From Brienomyrus brachyistius (lineage: Eukaryota; Chordata; Actinopteri; Osteoglossiformes; Mormyridae), in the NCBI RefSeq assembly GCF_023856365.1, contig NW_026042821.1, forward strand, positions 28,029 through 92,028: a DNA stretch of 64,000 nt, in the 5' to 3' direction. A program made the translations under genes and the position numbers. The notes under the pieces are model-generated. The model searched no databases, had not been told where the DNA came from, and worked only from the letters and a program-made list of their open reading frames with translations. This document shows, piece after piece, positions 20,165 through 41,070 of this stretch (the stretch's first letter is position 1; each line of letters opens with the position of its first letter).

Positions 20165-23100
20165 ATTGAACAAGTCATTGTGGCGATGCAAGATCCCGAC
20201 ATGGGGATAAAGATGAAGAATCAAAGACTGTTAATCACAGTGATTCCACATGCGATGACAGGTGCACGATACATATTTTACTTTTTAAAAATAATTTTTC
20301 GTGCCGCCCGGGTTGTCTTACACCCGGCCGTGCAGTGTCCCGGGGGCCGGGTCCTAATGGTCATTTAAGCCCTTCACAGGAAAGCCCATACATCGGCGGT
20401 CTTCGGGAATCCTGTGCATTAAGACTGTCATCGATCTCCTTGCGCTCATATTTATTTATGTAATTTATTTATCGAGTTCAGCGTTTTTGATTTATGACGG
20501 CTTAATGCATTTCTCGACTCTAACTAGATGCCTTCCTCGCTATGCCTTCCCAGGAAATGATATCGTGGAGTGGCTAATTCAGAAGTACTCCATCATGGAA
20601 GAAGGTAGGGCCGAGAAGTATGTAGGGAAGCGTTACCTGGTGCTCTTATGTGAGGTTAATCGATTGTTTTTTTCCCTTCGTGACGACGATGGCGCCCCTG
20701 CTGGCGAAAGACGTCATCAGGTTTTTTTTTTTTTGTAATAAAATAACAGAAATAAACGAGTCTTTTGAATAATAAATACAAATGAAGTAATAGAATTTGT
20801 CATCCATACAACAGATTAGCCTAGCTGCATTTATGTGTAAGCATATGCAATTCACGTGTCTGACAGAAGCATGTTCTGTTCCATTGATATTGCTGAGCCT
20901 GTGAATTAATAAATGTCAGAATTGAGCTTGTCCATAACATAGACACCCCATTCGCCTGAAGCTTTTGGGATTTTCTTCCCCTGGCGTCAATTTATCTGCT
21001 GAATTATTTATCTTTCTGCTGAGAGGCTATTAGTACAAATAATCTGTAGGCCAGTCCCGAGTCGCGCCGCTACGCATGCTGAGCTGTACGGTTTGATAGT
21101 CCCGATGCAAACTTCGCTGATAGCCAGAGGCAGTCAGTCATGCCTGGAGAAATATCGCTATCCGTCTCCCTCATTATGCACTTCTGCAAGACGCTGTTGT
21201 CCTGAATTCCCGGGCGATGCAGATGAGGTTTTAAATAGCAAGGGAGCAGATTTCCCTGATTTACAGCCCAGATTGGAAAAGAAGTCGGAATGGAAAGGAG
21301 GGGACTTTTAGGCAGTAGATGGCAGATGCATTAACAGACTTGAATGGGCAAAAAACCTGTTGCCCCGGTAAGCAGTTACCCCTCCCTGTAAACACTAGGC
21401 TTCCCCCTAGCAGCGCTGTTGCTGCGCCGGTCTGAAACCCCCGGAGCGCCTGACTGCCAATGGCCGCGGAGGCAGCCGGAAAGTGGAAAGTTCGTAATTA
21501 ATTATAGTTCCGATGAGGAATGCACCATCCCCGCGGCTTATTCTGTGCACCATGTCAACGTTTTTTTCCAGTTACTTGCTATACCGTAAAATAAAATATA
21601 ATATGCCTACTCAGTTTCTAGTTATCGTGTGTTCTACTGTATTCCACTGACAAAAATTTAGAGAATTACTATGCCTAAATCTGGGCTACGAGTAGTGGAT
21701 TTGTTTGAGCTTTGAGTAGTTTACGTGGAAATGAGTGACCACTTTGTGTGTTTTCAGAGGCACTTCATGTGGGGAATCTGATCGTGAAGCACGGCTACAT
21801 TTACCCCCTAAAGGACCCCAGGACGCTCGTCCTGCGGCCCGACGAGACGCCGTATCGCTTCCAGGTAACCTAAAACCACGGTTTCTTCAGATGGAGGGCA
21901 GCGCGAGAGGGTGGTGGCCATGTGGGGGGGCACGCATATCGAAACTATTCGTTGGAGAGACTGCGGAATTACCGTGTAGGACAGTATTTCTCAATCTGGT
22001 CCGGGCTCCAGAGCTGAGAGGGTGCAAAAACGTAGACTGTCTGGTAGGGAGCTGGGAGGGAGCAAAAACGTGGATCATCTGTGTGTCGCCGAGGACCGGA
22101 TTGGGAAACACTGATGTATGAGAACCAATGCCAGTTAAAGTAGCAAAATGCCTTCCACCCGCCTTGTCCCTGACATGTTAAATCACAAAGCACCTTTGTC
22201 ACGCTGCTTCTGAATAGTTTCAAATGACAGCATCTCCTTTTTGCTAGACTCCGTACTTCTGGAGCTCTCAGCAGTGGCCAGCCTCCGAGCTAGATTACGG
22301 TGATTACCAATTATTAATCATGTGCTCGCCTATTACATCATTACTTCCCTTTACTAGAATAATAGAAAAACACAGTTTCTTGCCATGTCTTTCTTTTGCT
22401 CTTCTAAAGCGATTTATTTGACTAAGAAGAATATCAGAAAGCAAGGGCAGCTGATAGACTATGAAAAGGTAAGAGAAAATTTTTATTTATGTACATTTCA
22501 ATGCTATTCTTATTCGCTGGTCTGAAGCATTGCTTGATGAGATCATGTGATAGCTGAATGCTCATGGGAGTTTTACTTACACAAAATATTATGAGGGTAG
22601 AAGGAAAAATGATTGGTTCAGAGAGATAACCAATTAGATTGTACATGAGGTGGATCCGAGCAACTAGAGGAGGCAGGAGCAACCAATCAGATGTCTTGGT
22701 CCTGCCTCCTCTGCAATCTGATTGGTTATCTATCCGAACCAATCATTTTCCTTCTGCCCTCAGAACATTTTTGTGTAAGAAAACCTCCCACCAATTATGC
22801 ACATAGTAGGATCGCACATAGACATCCACCAACTTGCCGCCATGTTGCGTCAGGGTCAACGCATTTTAGGTTCTCATCAGTAAGAGGGTTTGTGAATCCG
22901 ACACTGCCAGCTGATATCCTGGGAGGGGTTCGGCCTGTGAGTCATAACGTGAACCCATGCAGCAACGCAGCCAGCCGTGCGACCTGGCAATGTCGCATTT
23001 AAACATCGTCTCCGCAGGACAGCTACAACATGTTGCACAAACGGATCAACCACACCTGGGACTTCGTGGTGATGCAGGCGAAGGAGCAGCTCAGGTAAAC

Positions 23101-26100
23101 CCCACCCCAGCCCGGGAATACTGTCGCATCGAGCTATGAAATCAATTTCATAAATGCACACAAGGGGACAGATGAGAATGGATGAATAAATCTCGTATTA
23201 AGAGGATGATGATGTTACCTAAATTAAAAAGTAACATGGTGTGTGGTCATAATTTCCCTCCTATCTGTTAAATCAGACCTCAGCCTAAACACTAGAGTCG
23301 GAAATCCATTTCTAAGTGAAAAAGGAAACAGAAAAATGAAAACCCTACCTTGCAGTTCAGTGATTACCGCTATATGCTAATTACCCAGTATGCTTTCTGA
23401 CTCTCCATCGACTGCTCTGCTCCTACCAGGGCAGCCAAACAGAGGCGCAAGGCGGACCGCATCGTGCTGGAATGTCAGGAACAGGCCTACTGGCTCGTCA
23501 ACAGACCGCCAGTAAGCACCTCCCCCGAAACCCCTGACTCCCTACATCTGCCCCGGCGAAAACCCAGTATGCTGTGATTAGAGTAAAGCACACACTGGGT
23601 AAACCTGAACTCAATGCACCTTGGCAGCTCGAATATCGCCTCAGGCTGGGGGCGATTCTAGGATTTTTTTGAGGTTGTGGGGCAGAGTGGTGGCTCTGGG
23701 CCTAGGGATCTGTGCAAGCAAGTGGAAGGTTGTTGGTTCAAATCCTGTGAATGCCCAGAGTGATTCTACTCCGTTGGGCCTTTTCAGCAAGGGCCTTAAC
23801 CTGCAATTGCTTTGTCCTGGGTATGACATTAATCTACATGCAGGCCTGTTAGGAGATCCTTCAACTTACAGGGGAAACTTGGCAGGATTGGCAGGAAGGC
23901 ATAGGCAGGGTCCCATTCCCCCACAGAGAGCTGGGGGGTTGTGCAGTTCTCTCCCACGACAACGGGTTTGTTCAATGAAGGAAGGCAAAGGAAACATCTG
24001 TAAGGACATATGGAACATTTCCGGTATAATTTTCGATCTCCGTCATCTCCAGAGCATTGAGCTCAGCAAAATTCACGGGGGGGGGGGGGGAGTTTTATCT
24101 TCGTTAAGTAAGACACACAGAGTGTCTCCATGCATACTTTGTGGGGGAGGAATATATCACTTCAGGCCTGATAACCCACTACTGCTTCAGTGTGATCATG
24201 AAATATTTACTTAGCTGGGAAGAAGCCTATGTTCTGTGGGACGAGAGCTTTCAGAAGACAGACAGGACAGCAGGCTGCGGGAATGAGCAACTGCACCCTC
24301 GCTGAGTGTAATTTGGAGTTCATGAATAACACAGGAGAGTGGAGAATGAAAGTGTGGGACAGGAGCAGAGTGTGGTGTGTATCTGGCTTAATCCCGGCCG
24401 TCACTAGGGCCCCTTTCTGCTGGGTGCGCAGCATCTCTCAGGGCTAATAAGCATCAGCGTTTATGTGGGCCATTATCCCCATCCGGGGCGGCATCAGGAG
24501 GTGGGAATGGCAGCCACGCAGCTGCGGATCACATCCTAAATTCAGCTTATTTTGCAGATGTACCTTTTATTGAGACTAGAGCAGTTGGGGGTTTAGGGAC
24601 TTCTCTCAGGGGTCCAGTGGTGATGTCACTCTGCTGACTGTGGGATTTAAACCGGCAACCTTCCAGTCATAGGCGGCGACTGCCAACCCGCTCAGCCACA
24701 CACCACCTTCATTGATGAAACCCACCGTTTTGACGCCAATTAGACGGAAACACAGTTGAGCCAAAAACCACGCAGCGTAGGGCCCCCCAGTCAGGTGCTG
24801 CTCGTGTTTAAAAGGCAGGGACGCTCTGCACTCTGGTACGGCCAGGTGGACGGGGGAAGCTGGGGGGGGGGGGGGGGGATTAAAACCAGCAAATGACAAA
24901 ATGGCCGCTTCCTGCCTCCTTTCTCTTTGCCCGAGAAACACGAGACGCATCGCTAAGACTGGTGATGCTTGGATCTGGGAGAGAGGAGTGCGAAGGGACT
25001 GGGAGACGGCCTGAAGCTAAAATGCAGACATGCTGTGTTTGCGTCTCCCCCCCCACCACCCCCCCACTTGTTGGGCCTTTTAAACGAGCTGGAAGAGGAT
25101 CCCACCTCCGGAATACCGGATCCATTATCTGACCTCTATTCCTGCGGCTCAGGCTTAATGCTGCATGTTAGCGGAGAGATAATGGATGTAATTGCAAATA
25201 GCAGCGTAATAATTTGCCAAATAGTCTCTCTGCTGTTAAGTCCTGAGCTGATCTGAAGCACTTTAATTGGGATTTAAGGAAACCATGTTAAATCAGATTG
25301 CATTCAGTATCGACATTTGGTTAGTTTATTCTGTAAAGCAGGGTACCCCAGTCCTGATCATGGATACTGTGTCACCGACTGGCCCTCCAGGACCGAATGG
25401 TCCTTTTGGAAAGCTGTCACACTGTCCCCTACTGGGCAGTGTCGCCATGGGCTGTACCCAGTGGCATCATGGGAAATGTGACCAGTAGTGCTAAGGGGTA
25501 TTAATGCAGCGTTAGACCGGCGTCAGTCTGCTTGAGAGAAACGAGCTCACTCTTCATCTGAAGTTCAGCTAAGGATTTCTCACCCTCTGATTTTCTGCAG
25601 CCGGGAACATTCAGCGTTCAAGAACAAGGCCCTGAGCGAAGGAACCGGCACAACTCCCGAGTCCAGCTGGTCTGAGCTTTTTATTAAGCATATACATTTT
25701 TTCCGTAATGCCAGTACCTGCTGTTTATCGCCTCTGTCAGTCACAGGACCGGATCCGGGCAAACAAGAGAGCCGCTCGGGGCCTAGATAAGATCAAAGTC
25801 ATGAAGAAAAAATATGTATATTAATATCTATATATATATGGCAGCTATAGGCAGAATAGGCTGTTGCCTTGGGCCCCCAAATTACCCAAGGAAGTGAAGT
25901 GATAATCAGTGTTTTTGGTGGGAGGGCATCCGAGGGAAGCTCGTGTGTGAGTGTGACAGCACTTCGTTGTGCTCATCTTTCTGTCTCACTTCTTCCTCAC
26001 TTCCTGCTCTCGTTTTCCATGCTAACGTAAGTACGTCAGCAGTCCCACAATACATACTCGTAATAGTGCTATATTATTCATGGTTTCTAGACTGGATGTC

Positions 26101-29100
26101 TGCTTAGTAAAGCCAGGAGCTGAGTGTGAGCAGAATTCCTACTGTCTGATTCCTTGCATGTGATTCGCTCGTGGGAGTTTTACCCTCACAAAAATGTTCT
26201 GAGGGCAGAAGGAAAAATGATTGGTTCAGAGAGATAACCAATTAGATTGTAGAGGAGGTGGGTCTAAGGAACTAGAGGAGGCAGGAACAAGACATCTGAT
26301 TGGTTGACCCCCCCCCTCCTCTAGTTGCCTGTATCCACCACTTCTACAGTCTGATTGGTTATCTCTCTGAACCAATGAACCTTGTGCCCTCAGAACATTT
26401 TTGCGCAAGTAAAACTCCCATAAACATGTGGCTTATATCATGTTTAGAGACGGTTTTGTTTCTTCCTTCTTTACAGAACAGAACGCGGACTACTACAAAA
26501 GAGAGGTAAGCCTGAAAGAATTTAGAGTGAACCTATTTCAGCTGATGGGATGGTTGCCAAGAACAACCAAAGAGGGTGATTAAGTGGGCTCTTAAGAATG
26601 CTGTCATAAGAAAATTGCTTCGGAAGGATCTACATCTGTGTTGTCGTTTTCTTTTGTTGGCTCTCAGATATTGACAAATTCTGTTTAAAGGTACAACAGC
26701 ATGGCTCTTATCAGGGCTTGGATGTGTACCATGCTGTGCCTTTTTTCTGACTCTTATATTCCCCGTGTGATTTTTCATGGCTCCCGACACCAGATTGAAC
26801 ACATCAGGAAATCCCTGGGCCGCTCGAGGGTCAAGTCCTCCATCTGCCTGGAAAGGTTGGATAACAGCCTCCCCCACCTACCCCCCCCCAACACCTGTGA
26901 TTCAGCCTCAGTCCCAGCATAGCTGGGGGACCACTGGTTCGACACCAGTCCACATTAGTCCCTAACTGGGGGATATCTCTGGGTATTCTGTATACTGTGC
27001 CTCTGATTGGTGGGGGGGGGGATCTATTTCATGTTAATTCTGACAAAAATGCTGGGGACTGCTCTTTGTGAAAATCTAACCTCGTTATTTCGTTCTTTCG
27101 TCCATCTGCCCATCCATCTTTCACCATAAATCTCAGAGTCACACATATCCTGGATTAATGATGCCTAACTAATATTGAAACCGGTTGACTATTAAACTGA
27201 ATTGAACTGTATTTAACTGCAAATAATTACTTAATATTGATCAGAAGGTCGCCGGTTCAAGCCTGGCTTCAGCACACTTGTGGGTCCTTGAACAAGGCCC
27301 TTAACCCCCAGGTTCCTGGGAGCCTCTACGGGCAGCTGCCCTTTGCTACCAAGCTTTCTCTCACCTATGGAGAGCAAGATGGAGGAGATGAAAAGAGAAT
27401 TTCCTTATAGGGTTCAATGACGTATAATCATTTCGTCACCATTTCGAGCTCCAGTTTGCTGGAATATGCCAGCATTGAACCTGAATATTTGATGACTTGC
27501 AAGGATTATAGAAAGTAGGACTAAAACTGGGAATGGCTGGTCTTCTGTGTTCAGCTTCCTTAAGTTCAGCGAGCAGTACCTGAACCATGACCCCATGATG
27601 CAAGGCTGCCCCCCCAGCAACCCCTGGATAACAGATGACACGGCACTCTGGACGCTGAATGCCGACATGTGAGTGTGCGTTACCGCGCCCCATCCTGCCT
27701 CTTCAGGGCCACACCCCCAGAGGTGACTGTCGTCTCTTCACTTCCACGCCTCCTGGTGCAGGGTGGAGACACCCACCAAGCTGCGGGTGGAACGATGGGG
27801 GTTCGGCTTCACGGAGCTCCTTAGGGACCCTCTGGGACGGTGCAAGTTCAGGGAGTACCTGGAGAAGGAGTTCAGTGGTGAGCAGCATGTAGACCCCCCC
27901 GCCCAAGTAGATCAGCTTCATGGAGGCATCGTCAGCAAGTAAGAATCATATTCATTATTTGATCACTGCGGGCCTATTTGGGCAGTGTGTGACTCAGCAG
28001 ATTGGGATTCATTGCAGGAGGTCATCAGCTCAAATCCCAGAGTCAGCTGAGTGACCTCACTATTGGGCCGTCGATCAGTTACTCCAGGGACTGACTGACC
28101 CTGCCCTCTCAAAAAAAAAAAAAAATAGGATCTAGCATCTGCTAAATTAATAATCATGATCCCTCTATGAAAGGCAATTCTCCTCCATATTGGCATCGTG
28201 ATGAGCGCCTCCTGCAGGTAGCTGATGCATGCGCTGTTTCATTCACAGTGGAGAACCTCTGTTTCTGGGAGGCCTGTGAGGACATCCGGCACGGCGAGAG
28301 CGCTACGATCCCGCAGAAGGTGGAAGAGGTCTACAAGTGAGTGCGACCTTGTGGCCCAGTGGGACAGTTTGCATCCCAGTTGAATTTAGAGCAGGCCCTG
28401 ATGTGGCACTTGCTTACTCCCAGTGGGACTGCAAAGCTCAGGCTCATCACTTCCTTCCCCCCAGGCAGTTCCTGGCCCCGGGAGCCAGCAAGTGGGTAAA
28501 CGTGGACAGCAAGACCATGGAGAAGACCCTGCAGGGCATGAAAAGCCCACATCGTTTTGTCCTGGATGACGCCCAGATGCACATCTATTTCCTGATGAAG
28601 AAGGTAGGAGCATTAACTGTGCACAGCCATGAAAGTGGATGACAGCTTCATTAAAACGGGCTCTCGGCCTCTCCTCTCACCCTCAGGACTCCTACGCCCG
28701 CTATTTAAAGTCCGATCTCTACAAAAACATGCTGGCTAGAGCCATAGAACCACAAGAGACCAAAAAAAGGTAAAACTATTATCTTCTATAAAAGGGGTCT
28801 TTCTGTAATATATTCCATGTATTTTATATAAGGGGATAAGACTCATATTGGTGTGGGATACACACAGGTTCTGTTTCTGGGGTTGTTAACGATTAATTCC
28901 AGGGATTTTTGGGCTTAGTGTGAACTGCTGGCTTCAGCTTAGCTTCGTCACTAAGACTACACAGAGTTCTGTAATGTTAATTGCTTTTGCGTCCCCTGTG
29001 ATGCTCTCCAGTTTCTGTTTGTAATTCCACGGTAGTCAAGGATTTTCCAACATGGCTGACTTAGAAAAGGCAGTGCCACAAGTGTTAGCGGAACGCTAAC

Positions 29101-29259
29101 ATGTTCTCCTTCCCATCATGCCCCAGTGTCTTTCCCTTTGTGAGACGCCAGCGGCACTCCAGCCGTAACCCTGCCCTTTTCGCCCAGGCCTTAGAGGACA
29201 ACGGCAAGACCAAGTCCCTGGGGTCACCAGCAAGTCCCACAGCAGCCTGCTCTTCCTAA
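20165..29259 (+). CDS. rgs11: R7-family regulator of G-protein signalling, RGS11-like
   Basis: Exons: 20165-20261, 20554-20604, 21758-21864, 22248-22299, 22410-22468, 23018-23094, 23430-23511, 25601-25669, 26482-26505 (least certain), 26794-26855, 27555-27668, 27762-27877, 28249-28336, 28465-28603, 28687-28769, 29127-29259. They give 450 residues plus stop; all joins keep frame. The DEP domain starts near residue 1 ([25 protein letters not shown]); DHEX follows ([14 protein letters not shown]); GGL at 194-260 ([25 protein letters not shown]); RGS box ([63 protein letters not shown]). The GGL region binds Gbeta5 and the RGS box speeds GTP hydrolysis on Galpha-i/o; known in retina and brain. 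Matches to RGS11 ([24 protein letters not shown] tail) exceed those to RGS9. The starting exon with the ATG is missing. Confidence 0.93.
21985..22115. repeat. Dispersed repeat, same family as 12.1 kb
   Basis: Opens tttctcaatctggtccgggc, contains gtagggagctgggagggagc and ends gaggaccggattgggaaaca. The two ends are an imperfect inverted repeat. It lies between the rgs11 exons at 21758-21864 and 22248-22299. Confidence 0.6.
22564..22790. mobile_element. Palindromic TIR MITE, copy 1
   Basis: The left end atgggagttttacttacaca and right end gtgtaagaaaacctccca are inverted copies. The interior is palindromic around ctagaggaggcaggagcaac, with attggttcagagagataacc mirrored by ggttatctatccgaaccaat. 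No ORF. In the rgs11 intron after the exon ending 22468. Confidence 0.85.
23685..23835 (+). mobile_element. tRNA-derived SINE
   Basis: Has an A-box-like ggtggctctgggcctaggga and B-box ggttggttcaaatcctgtg, followed by cgttgggccttttcagcaag, a block shared by many fish tRNA-type SINEs. In the rgs11 intron. Confidence 0.6.
24590..24712 (-). mobile_element. V-SINE-like fragment
   Basis: In reverse complement it begins with a tRNA-like gtgtgtggctgagcgggttg and B box ggttgccggtttaaatcc. It resembles 14760-14985. Confidence 0.5.
26171..26421. mobile_element. Palindromic TIR MITE, copy 2
   Basis: Starts gtgggagttttaccctcaca and ends gcgcaagtaaaactcccat. It shares the interior attggttcagagagataacc and attggttatctctctgaacc with copy 1. 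It ends only 60 bp before the small rgs11 exon at 26482. Confidence 0.85.
27235..27330 (+). mobile_element. Truncated tRNA-type SINE
   Basis: tcagaaggtcgccggttcaa (B box) followed by cttgaacaaggcccttaacc is typical of the fish tRNA-type SINE tail. Only a part is present. Confidence 0.5.
27985..28130 (+). mobile_element. tRNA-derived SINE with poly-A tail
   Basis: Same family as 13965-14125: tgtgtgactcagcagattgg as head, then gggccgtcgatcagttactc, ctgactgaccctgccctctc and poly-A. It lies between the rgs11 exons at 27762-27877 and 28249-28336. Confidence 0.7.
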
Positions 29260-32200
29260 CACTGCCTCCTGGGGGGGGGGATGCACTCTGAGCTCACTGC
29301 TGCCCCACAGAGGCTGTTTGGGGGCGGTGCTCTGCTGCTCTATTTGACGCAGTCTTCCAGGATTTTTAACTTCGGATGTATTTTTATTATAGTGTCATGT
29401 TAAATAAGAACAGACTAAATTATGGTTTAGATCAGAAGTGAGAAAAGTCCTGTGTCTCTATATATAGGAAAAGTTTATTTCATTAGTAACAGACAAACCA
29501 TAGTTGAGCCAAATATTGCCTTATTACTAAGTAATAAACATCTGCATACAACTTTCACTGAAACAATGGTTGTAATAGATAAATAGCCATTTAAAACTTG
29601 GCATTTAGCTCAGTGCTTATAATGTGGATTGTGTCCCATATTCCAGATCAAAACTGTGCAGTTTCGAACCTGCATCATGTCTGCTTCAGATTCCAGCAGC
29701 TTCTCTCATCCTTTGTTCATTTACTTCTTCAGCATTTCTCAATAAATTAAGCAAGTTTTTAATTCACCTTTAGTGGAATTCTGTCACTTAAATACCAAAA
29801 TAGAATAACACAGGTGTCGTACTTTTCAACCATTTTTCTTTTGGCTTATAAACGGCATGTGCTACTCTGAGATCACTGACCTGCTGGAGATGTGGTTCGG
29901 AACCGCAGGTGACCTCGAGTTCTTTTTTTTTTCCTCCGTGGAGGGAATCAAACAACAAAAGAGATTAGCCAGAGATCCACCCTGCACGGACTTGCTGGTA
30001 TGATGGGAACGGGACCTAGATTTACTGGAAGCACAAAGAGAGCAAACTAAATTCTGCCCAACAGACAGGCGGAACAAATCGCTACAAAAGGTTTCAGTCA
30101 CCTGTCTCCCCTGCCAGGACAGCACCTCCCTCCCACAGCGCACCAACAATACATTATACTATTATACCGTGTCTTGGAAAAGTATTGGAATCCTACTTAG
30201 TGTTTTAAAAAGCAGCACATTTCTAAATTATCTATATCCCAGTCCCTGAAAGCTATAACTAAAGATTACTGAGGGTAAGATGAATCTCTGCTGCATCTCA
30301 TAAGTTCATTAAAAATCGAAACTTCCTTTCTTTCAGAACTGAATTTTCTGCCATGTTGGTCTTTAAAATTGTCCATTCGGCTCCAACAAGCTTTCGAACT
30401 CCAGTTTGAATGAAATATTGGGCTGCGAATGTGAAGTAGACAGGGTCATGGTGAGGAATGCGTCAGGAATATGGGGCGTGTCTGGAAGTCTGTGTCCATC
30501 ACCAAAGCCTGTGATATTCATTATTGGCGGTTTGTTTATTGGCTGCTAAGGCTCACAATGGAAGCTCAATACTAAGTGTTTTGAATTACTGAAGTTTGCA
30601 TGTTGACGGAGCCGGGATGGATGGATGGATGGATAGATAAATGTTTAATAATACATGCAGTACAAGTGTCAAACTAACTTTACCAGACAAGCCCATTAAA
30701 ACGAGGCTCTCAGTTTCTCTTGAAATTCTTATGTAAAAAAAAAAAATAATAATAATAAACTACTTTGCATGTTACTTTTTAATAGATTTCCTTTTTAAAA
30801 AATTAAATCTGACTACGCAAATCCTTCAACTCCTACACTACCCATCAAGGCAATCCTCAGGATTCCAGCAGCACAGAGTTAACTGATGTTCTGCGCGGTT
30901 CTTAAAAATGCATGAAACTCGCGAGATAAAAATAAAACAACCGCAACAGAGAATACTGAAATTCCGTCTTCATATTACTGAAACATACAGGATTAAGAGA
31001 CAACATGAAGTTGGGAAAGGGATTGGTGGGGGGTGGGGGGTGGGATTAAAGGCACTGTCAGCATAACATCATAAAGACGGCACCGATGTCCATTTGCCAT
31101 GGATTATGTTGTATTCTGCGACTAAAAAGGACCCATAATCTGATTAAGTTCACATCAGACTAATGAGTGAATCTTCTCTGACAGCATTACTGACGCATAG
31201 CCCGCCATCCAGAGCTGCATTAGTGCGTTATGGGTTTCTAAGGCCCACCTTAACACAGCAGGGAAACACGTGCTGCTTAGTACGCTATTTCTCGGATCTG
31301 TAACATCGTAAGGTCACAGTACAACGTCGTGTCTTTCTGCAACTTTATAGCAGGGCTGAACAGCCAGGTGGCATTTTGGGCATTTTCAAGGTGAGCCGAT
31401 GGGTAGGCGAGCCGGCAAAAATCTTGGGGAACCCCCCCCCCCCTTTCCCAGTCAGCAAAATTTATTGCACAGCAAAAGTTATGGAGACCCCAGCTCTGTA
31501 AAATTTACTGTGGGAGTCCAAGGAAACTTTAAAAACACAATATCTCAATCTCCGGAGTCCTTTAAACCTAAAAAAATATACAAAGAAATCTATGCTGTGA
31601 TTCTGCTAGAGAATTTGGGTCCCATGAATGCATATCATATTGGGCCACAAACCCACACCAATGCAGTTATGTTCCAAGTTTTTTACTGTCCTAATCTCCC
31701 CCCCTTAACTGCGCCCCAGACTTGATGTTCCACGTTACAATTTCAACCAAATGTTGTGTGTTAAAAAAAAAATTAAATTGTGCACCAAAATTTTTTAACA
31801 TGAAAGCAAGCATTAATAAAACTTAATCAAATGTTGATTTTTTTTTTTTTATATATAGAATTTCTCATTGTTTTGCTGATATCTGGGAAAACTGGGTTCA
31901 TGGATCGGGATGGAAAGGCATGTTCAACGCACATTTTTTTTTAAATATTGATTTCCAGCAACTAATAAGCAAATCGAGGGAAATCTGCAAGGTACAAATC
32001 TGCAAGGTACAACAGAACCGTTCATCTCATTTCTACCCCGTCAAATCGCGTCCCAGGCTTTCTGGACCTCCCACTGAAATGCATTCAGCGACATCCACCT
32101 AAACAATTGCATTACCCCGGCAACGGGACTGCAGTAATCTCATTTAGTCTGAGAATTTGTGTGTCAGAAGGTAGAAAATTAGGATACGGACACGTTGCTC

Positions 32201-33686
32201 AAAGAGTGCCACGGAGTCACCAGCAGTATCATCAAACACGCCATTTAATACAATAATTTTTTTATCATTGTTTGTATAAATACAAATGATTCTTATTAAA
32301 CAGCATGACTGACTCGTGCAATACAAATAGGCATATGCATCAAAACCTTTATTAGATTTCAGAAATCACAGAAGAAAATCAAGCTTGGCAAAATAAAAAT
32401 TATGCAAAATTATCCAGTATATTTCAGCCGTTTCTATAAATGTACGCTAAGGTGGTACTTGCCAACGCCGAAACAATTCTCTCATCCAGTCACAGTGCTC
32501 TTTAAAATGGAGATACTTTAATTTATTTAAGGTTGAGTTAAAACACGACATTTAATATTCAGAATAAAATCAAAATCTGATAAGGGATTCACATCGTTTA
32601 CCGTTTAACTGGTATGTCCATTTTCGATAGGCTTGTTGGGTGGGTAAAAACCCTATTTAACTGATCAGGGTCACTTAGGCAAGTTCACCTTAATTAAAAA
32701 CAAAATAACTAAACAGCACATAACTAGTCAAAGTGTAAACTCTGCTGTTGGCAAAAATTGTACGGCTGGACCCCCAAGGGCACCAGCGACTGTAGGGCCT
32801 TGCTTGGCCAGTAGGGGGCCCCCTTGCACGTGACATTGCAAGGATTTGTAAGTTGTAGGGCGCAGATGGGAAACGAGGTGGGGTAAGAAGCATTTAAAGT
32901 GCGGAGCCACATACAGCCATGGGGGTGGGTTTGGGTTTCTAGCACAGCCTGCAAAGACCAGAATAAGTTCCTTTCCTCAACACACTAGCGCCCCCTTGGC
33001 CAAACACGACCCATGGTCACCTTGCAAATCATTAAGCTGCCCTGAACCCCACTCTGCTTTCAGTAAGTGCCATTTAAAAACAATGATATACACACATTTT
33101 CAGGAGAGCACCTGTGAAGTCACCCCCCCACACACACACACACACACTACTGGCATTGTTTGGCACCCGACCCATGTAAACCTGACCCCGATTTGCATAA
33201 TTTATTCAGGTATATATCAGAAACCAGGGTTTCTGCCACCTAGAGGCTGTACGGCGCAACAAGAGACAAATCGCCATCAAAAACACAGGACCTGGAGAAT
33301 CACCCGGGGTGGGGGGGATACATACTGTCACGTACTGGCGTGGGTGGGGGAGGACGCAGGCAGTGTGGCAGTCAGCCAATGGGCGAATTCACGAGAAAAA
33401 ACACTGTATGTTAAAAACCGCTAGCATCCAGCATGAGAGAAAAAGGTCAAAGCGAGTCAGGGTTTTTCCGGGGGGGGGGGGGGGGGGGCAGGGTTGGTCT
33501 TACCTACACTGGCATGGGAGGGGTGGGAGGCATTGGTTAATGGTACAATGTGCAAGACAATTATCTGGGAGAGGAAAATTAACTTCCCCTAAAGTAAAAC
33601 TAAAGTCACAAGAAAACTGTGGTACCCTCTGTCAATAGACCACACTCAAAAAACTCTGAGTAAAAGAGGAACGTTATTGGCCTGGC

Positions 33687-33734
<48 letters not shown>

Positions 33735-33836
33735 GCTTGAAATGCTTTTTACACATTTACACTAATGTATATCACAATGCTACCAAAGCTTTGCAAATGA
33801 CCACAGAGCGGGACTGACACCCAAGTGTGTGTAGAA

Positions 33837-33918
<82 letters not shown>

Positions 33919-34186
33919 TCTCTCTCTGAAGTGCTTTAAAAACATAACGGATAAATTATTTTATGTGCAAACTGGGAGGGGGCAACAAAAAGTCGCAAAA
34001 CACACATGGAATCGATCCCCTCCCCCATCACAACCAACCCTCGGTGAACGAAACCAGAAAGTCAGTCATTGGCATCCCGGGTTCCGGACTTTGCTGAAAT
34101 GCACGACCGGTGCGGGTTCTGGCGGGGGCTGACTGGGGGCAGGGGGGGTTGGCCTGGTGAGCAGCGCGGCAGTCGCCTTCCACGCA
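29260..34186. other. Gap between convergent rgs11 and clcn7 ends
   Basis: The 3' UTRs of both genes presumably occupy parts. No exon, RNA gene or element with supporting motifs was found. Microsatellites occur: (CA)n near 33130-33150, (CT)n near 33688-33724, (AC)n at 33839-33914, and poly-G runs near 31030, 33470 and 34020. The ORF at 29862-30149 has no known motif. Confidence 0.5.
33839..33914. repeat. (AC)n microsatellite
   Basis: About 38 uninterrupted AC units, with a CTCT extension; a (TC)n tract lies 115 bp upstream at about 33688-33724. Confidence 0.97.
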
Positions 34187-40760
<6,574 letters not shown>

Positions 40761-41070
40761 TCAGCTCCACTAAACTGGAAATATTCAGCAAAGGTCATAC
40801 AGGGGTCTTTATTGCAAGGATAAGACTCCACTGGTGTGACTCCATGCCTTTGTGGCATTTTTTTCCTGGATTATTCATCAACACAGAGCCACCTTGTACT
40901 TTCCATCCTGAAACCGAAAAATCAATGGCGGAGGCCGAAGAAGCCCAACGCTGACAGGACACTCTAATAACCTTTTTTTTACTCATCATAGCTTCCCTTC
41001 TTCCTTGAGGGTAACATTAGATTCTGGAGGCATGGAACTGATCTGAGATCAGAGCTTCGGGTGTGTATAT

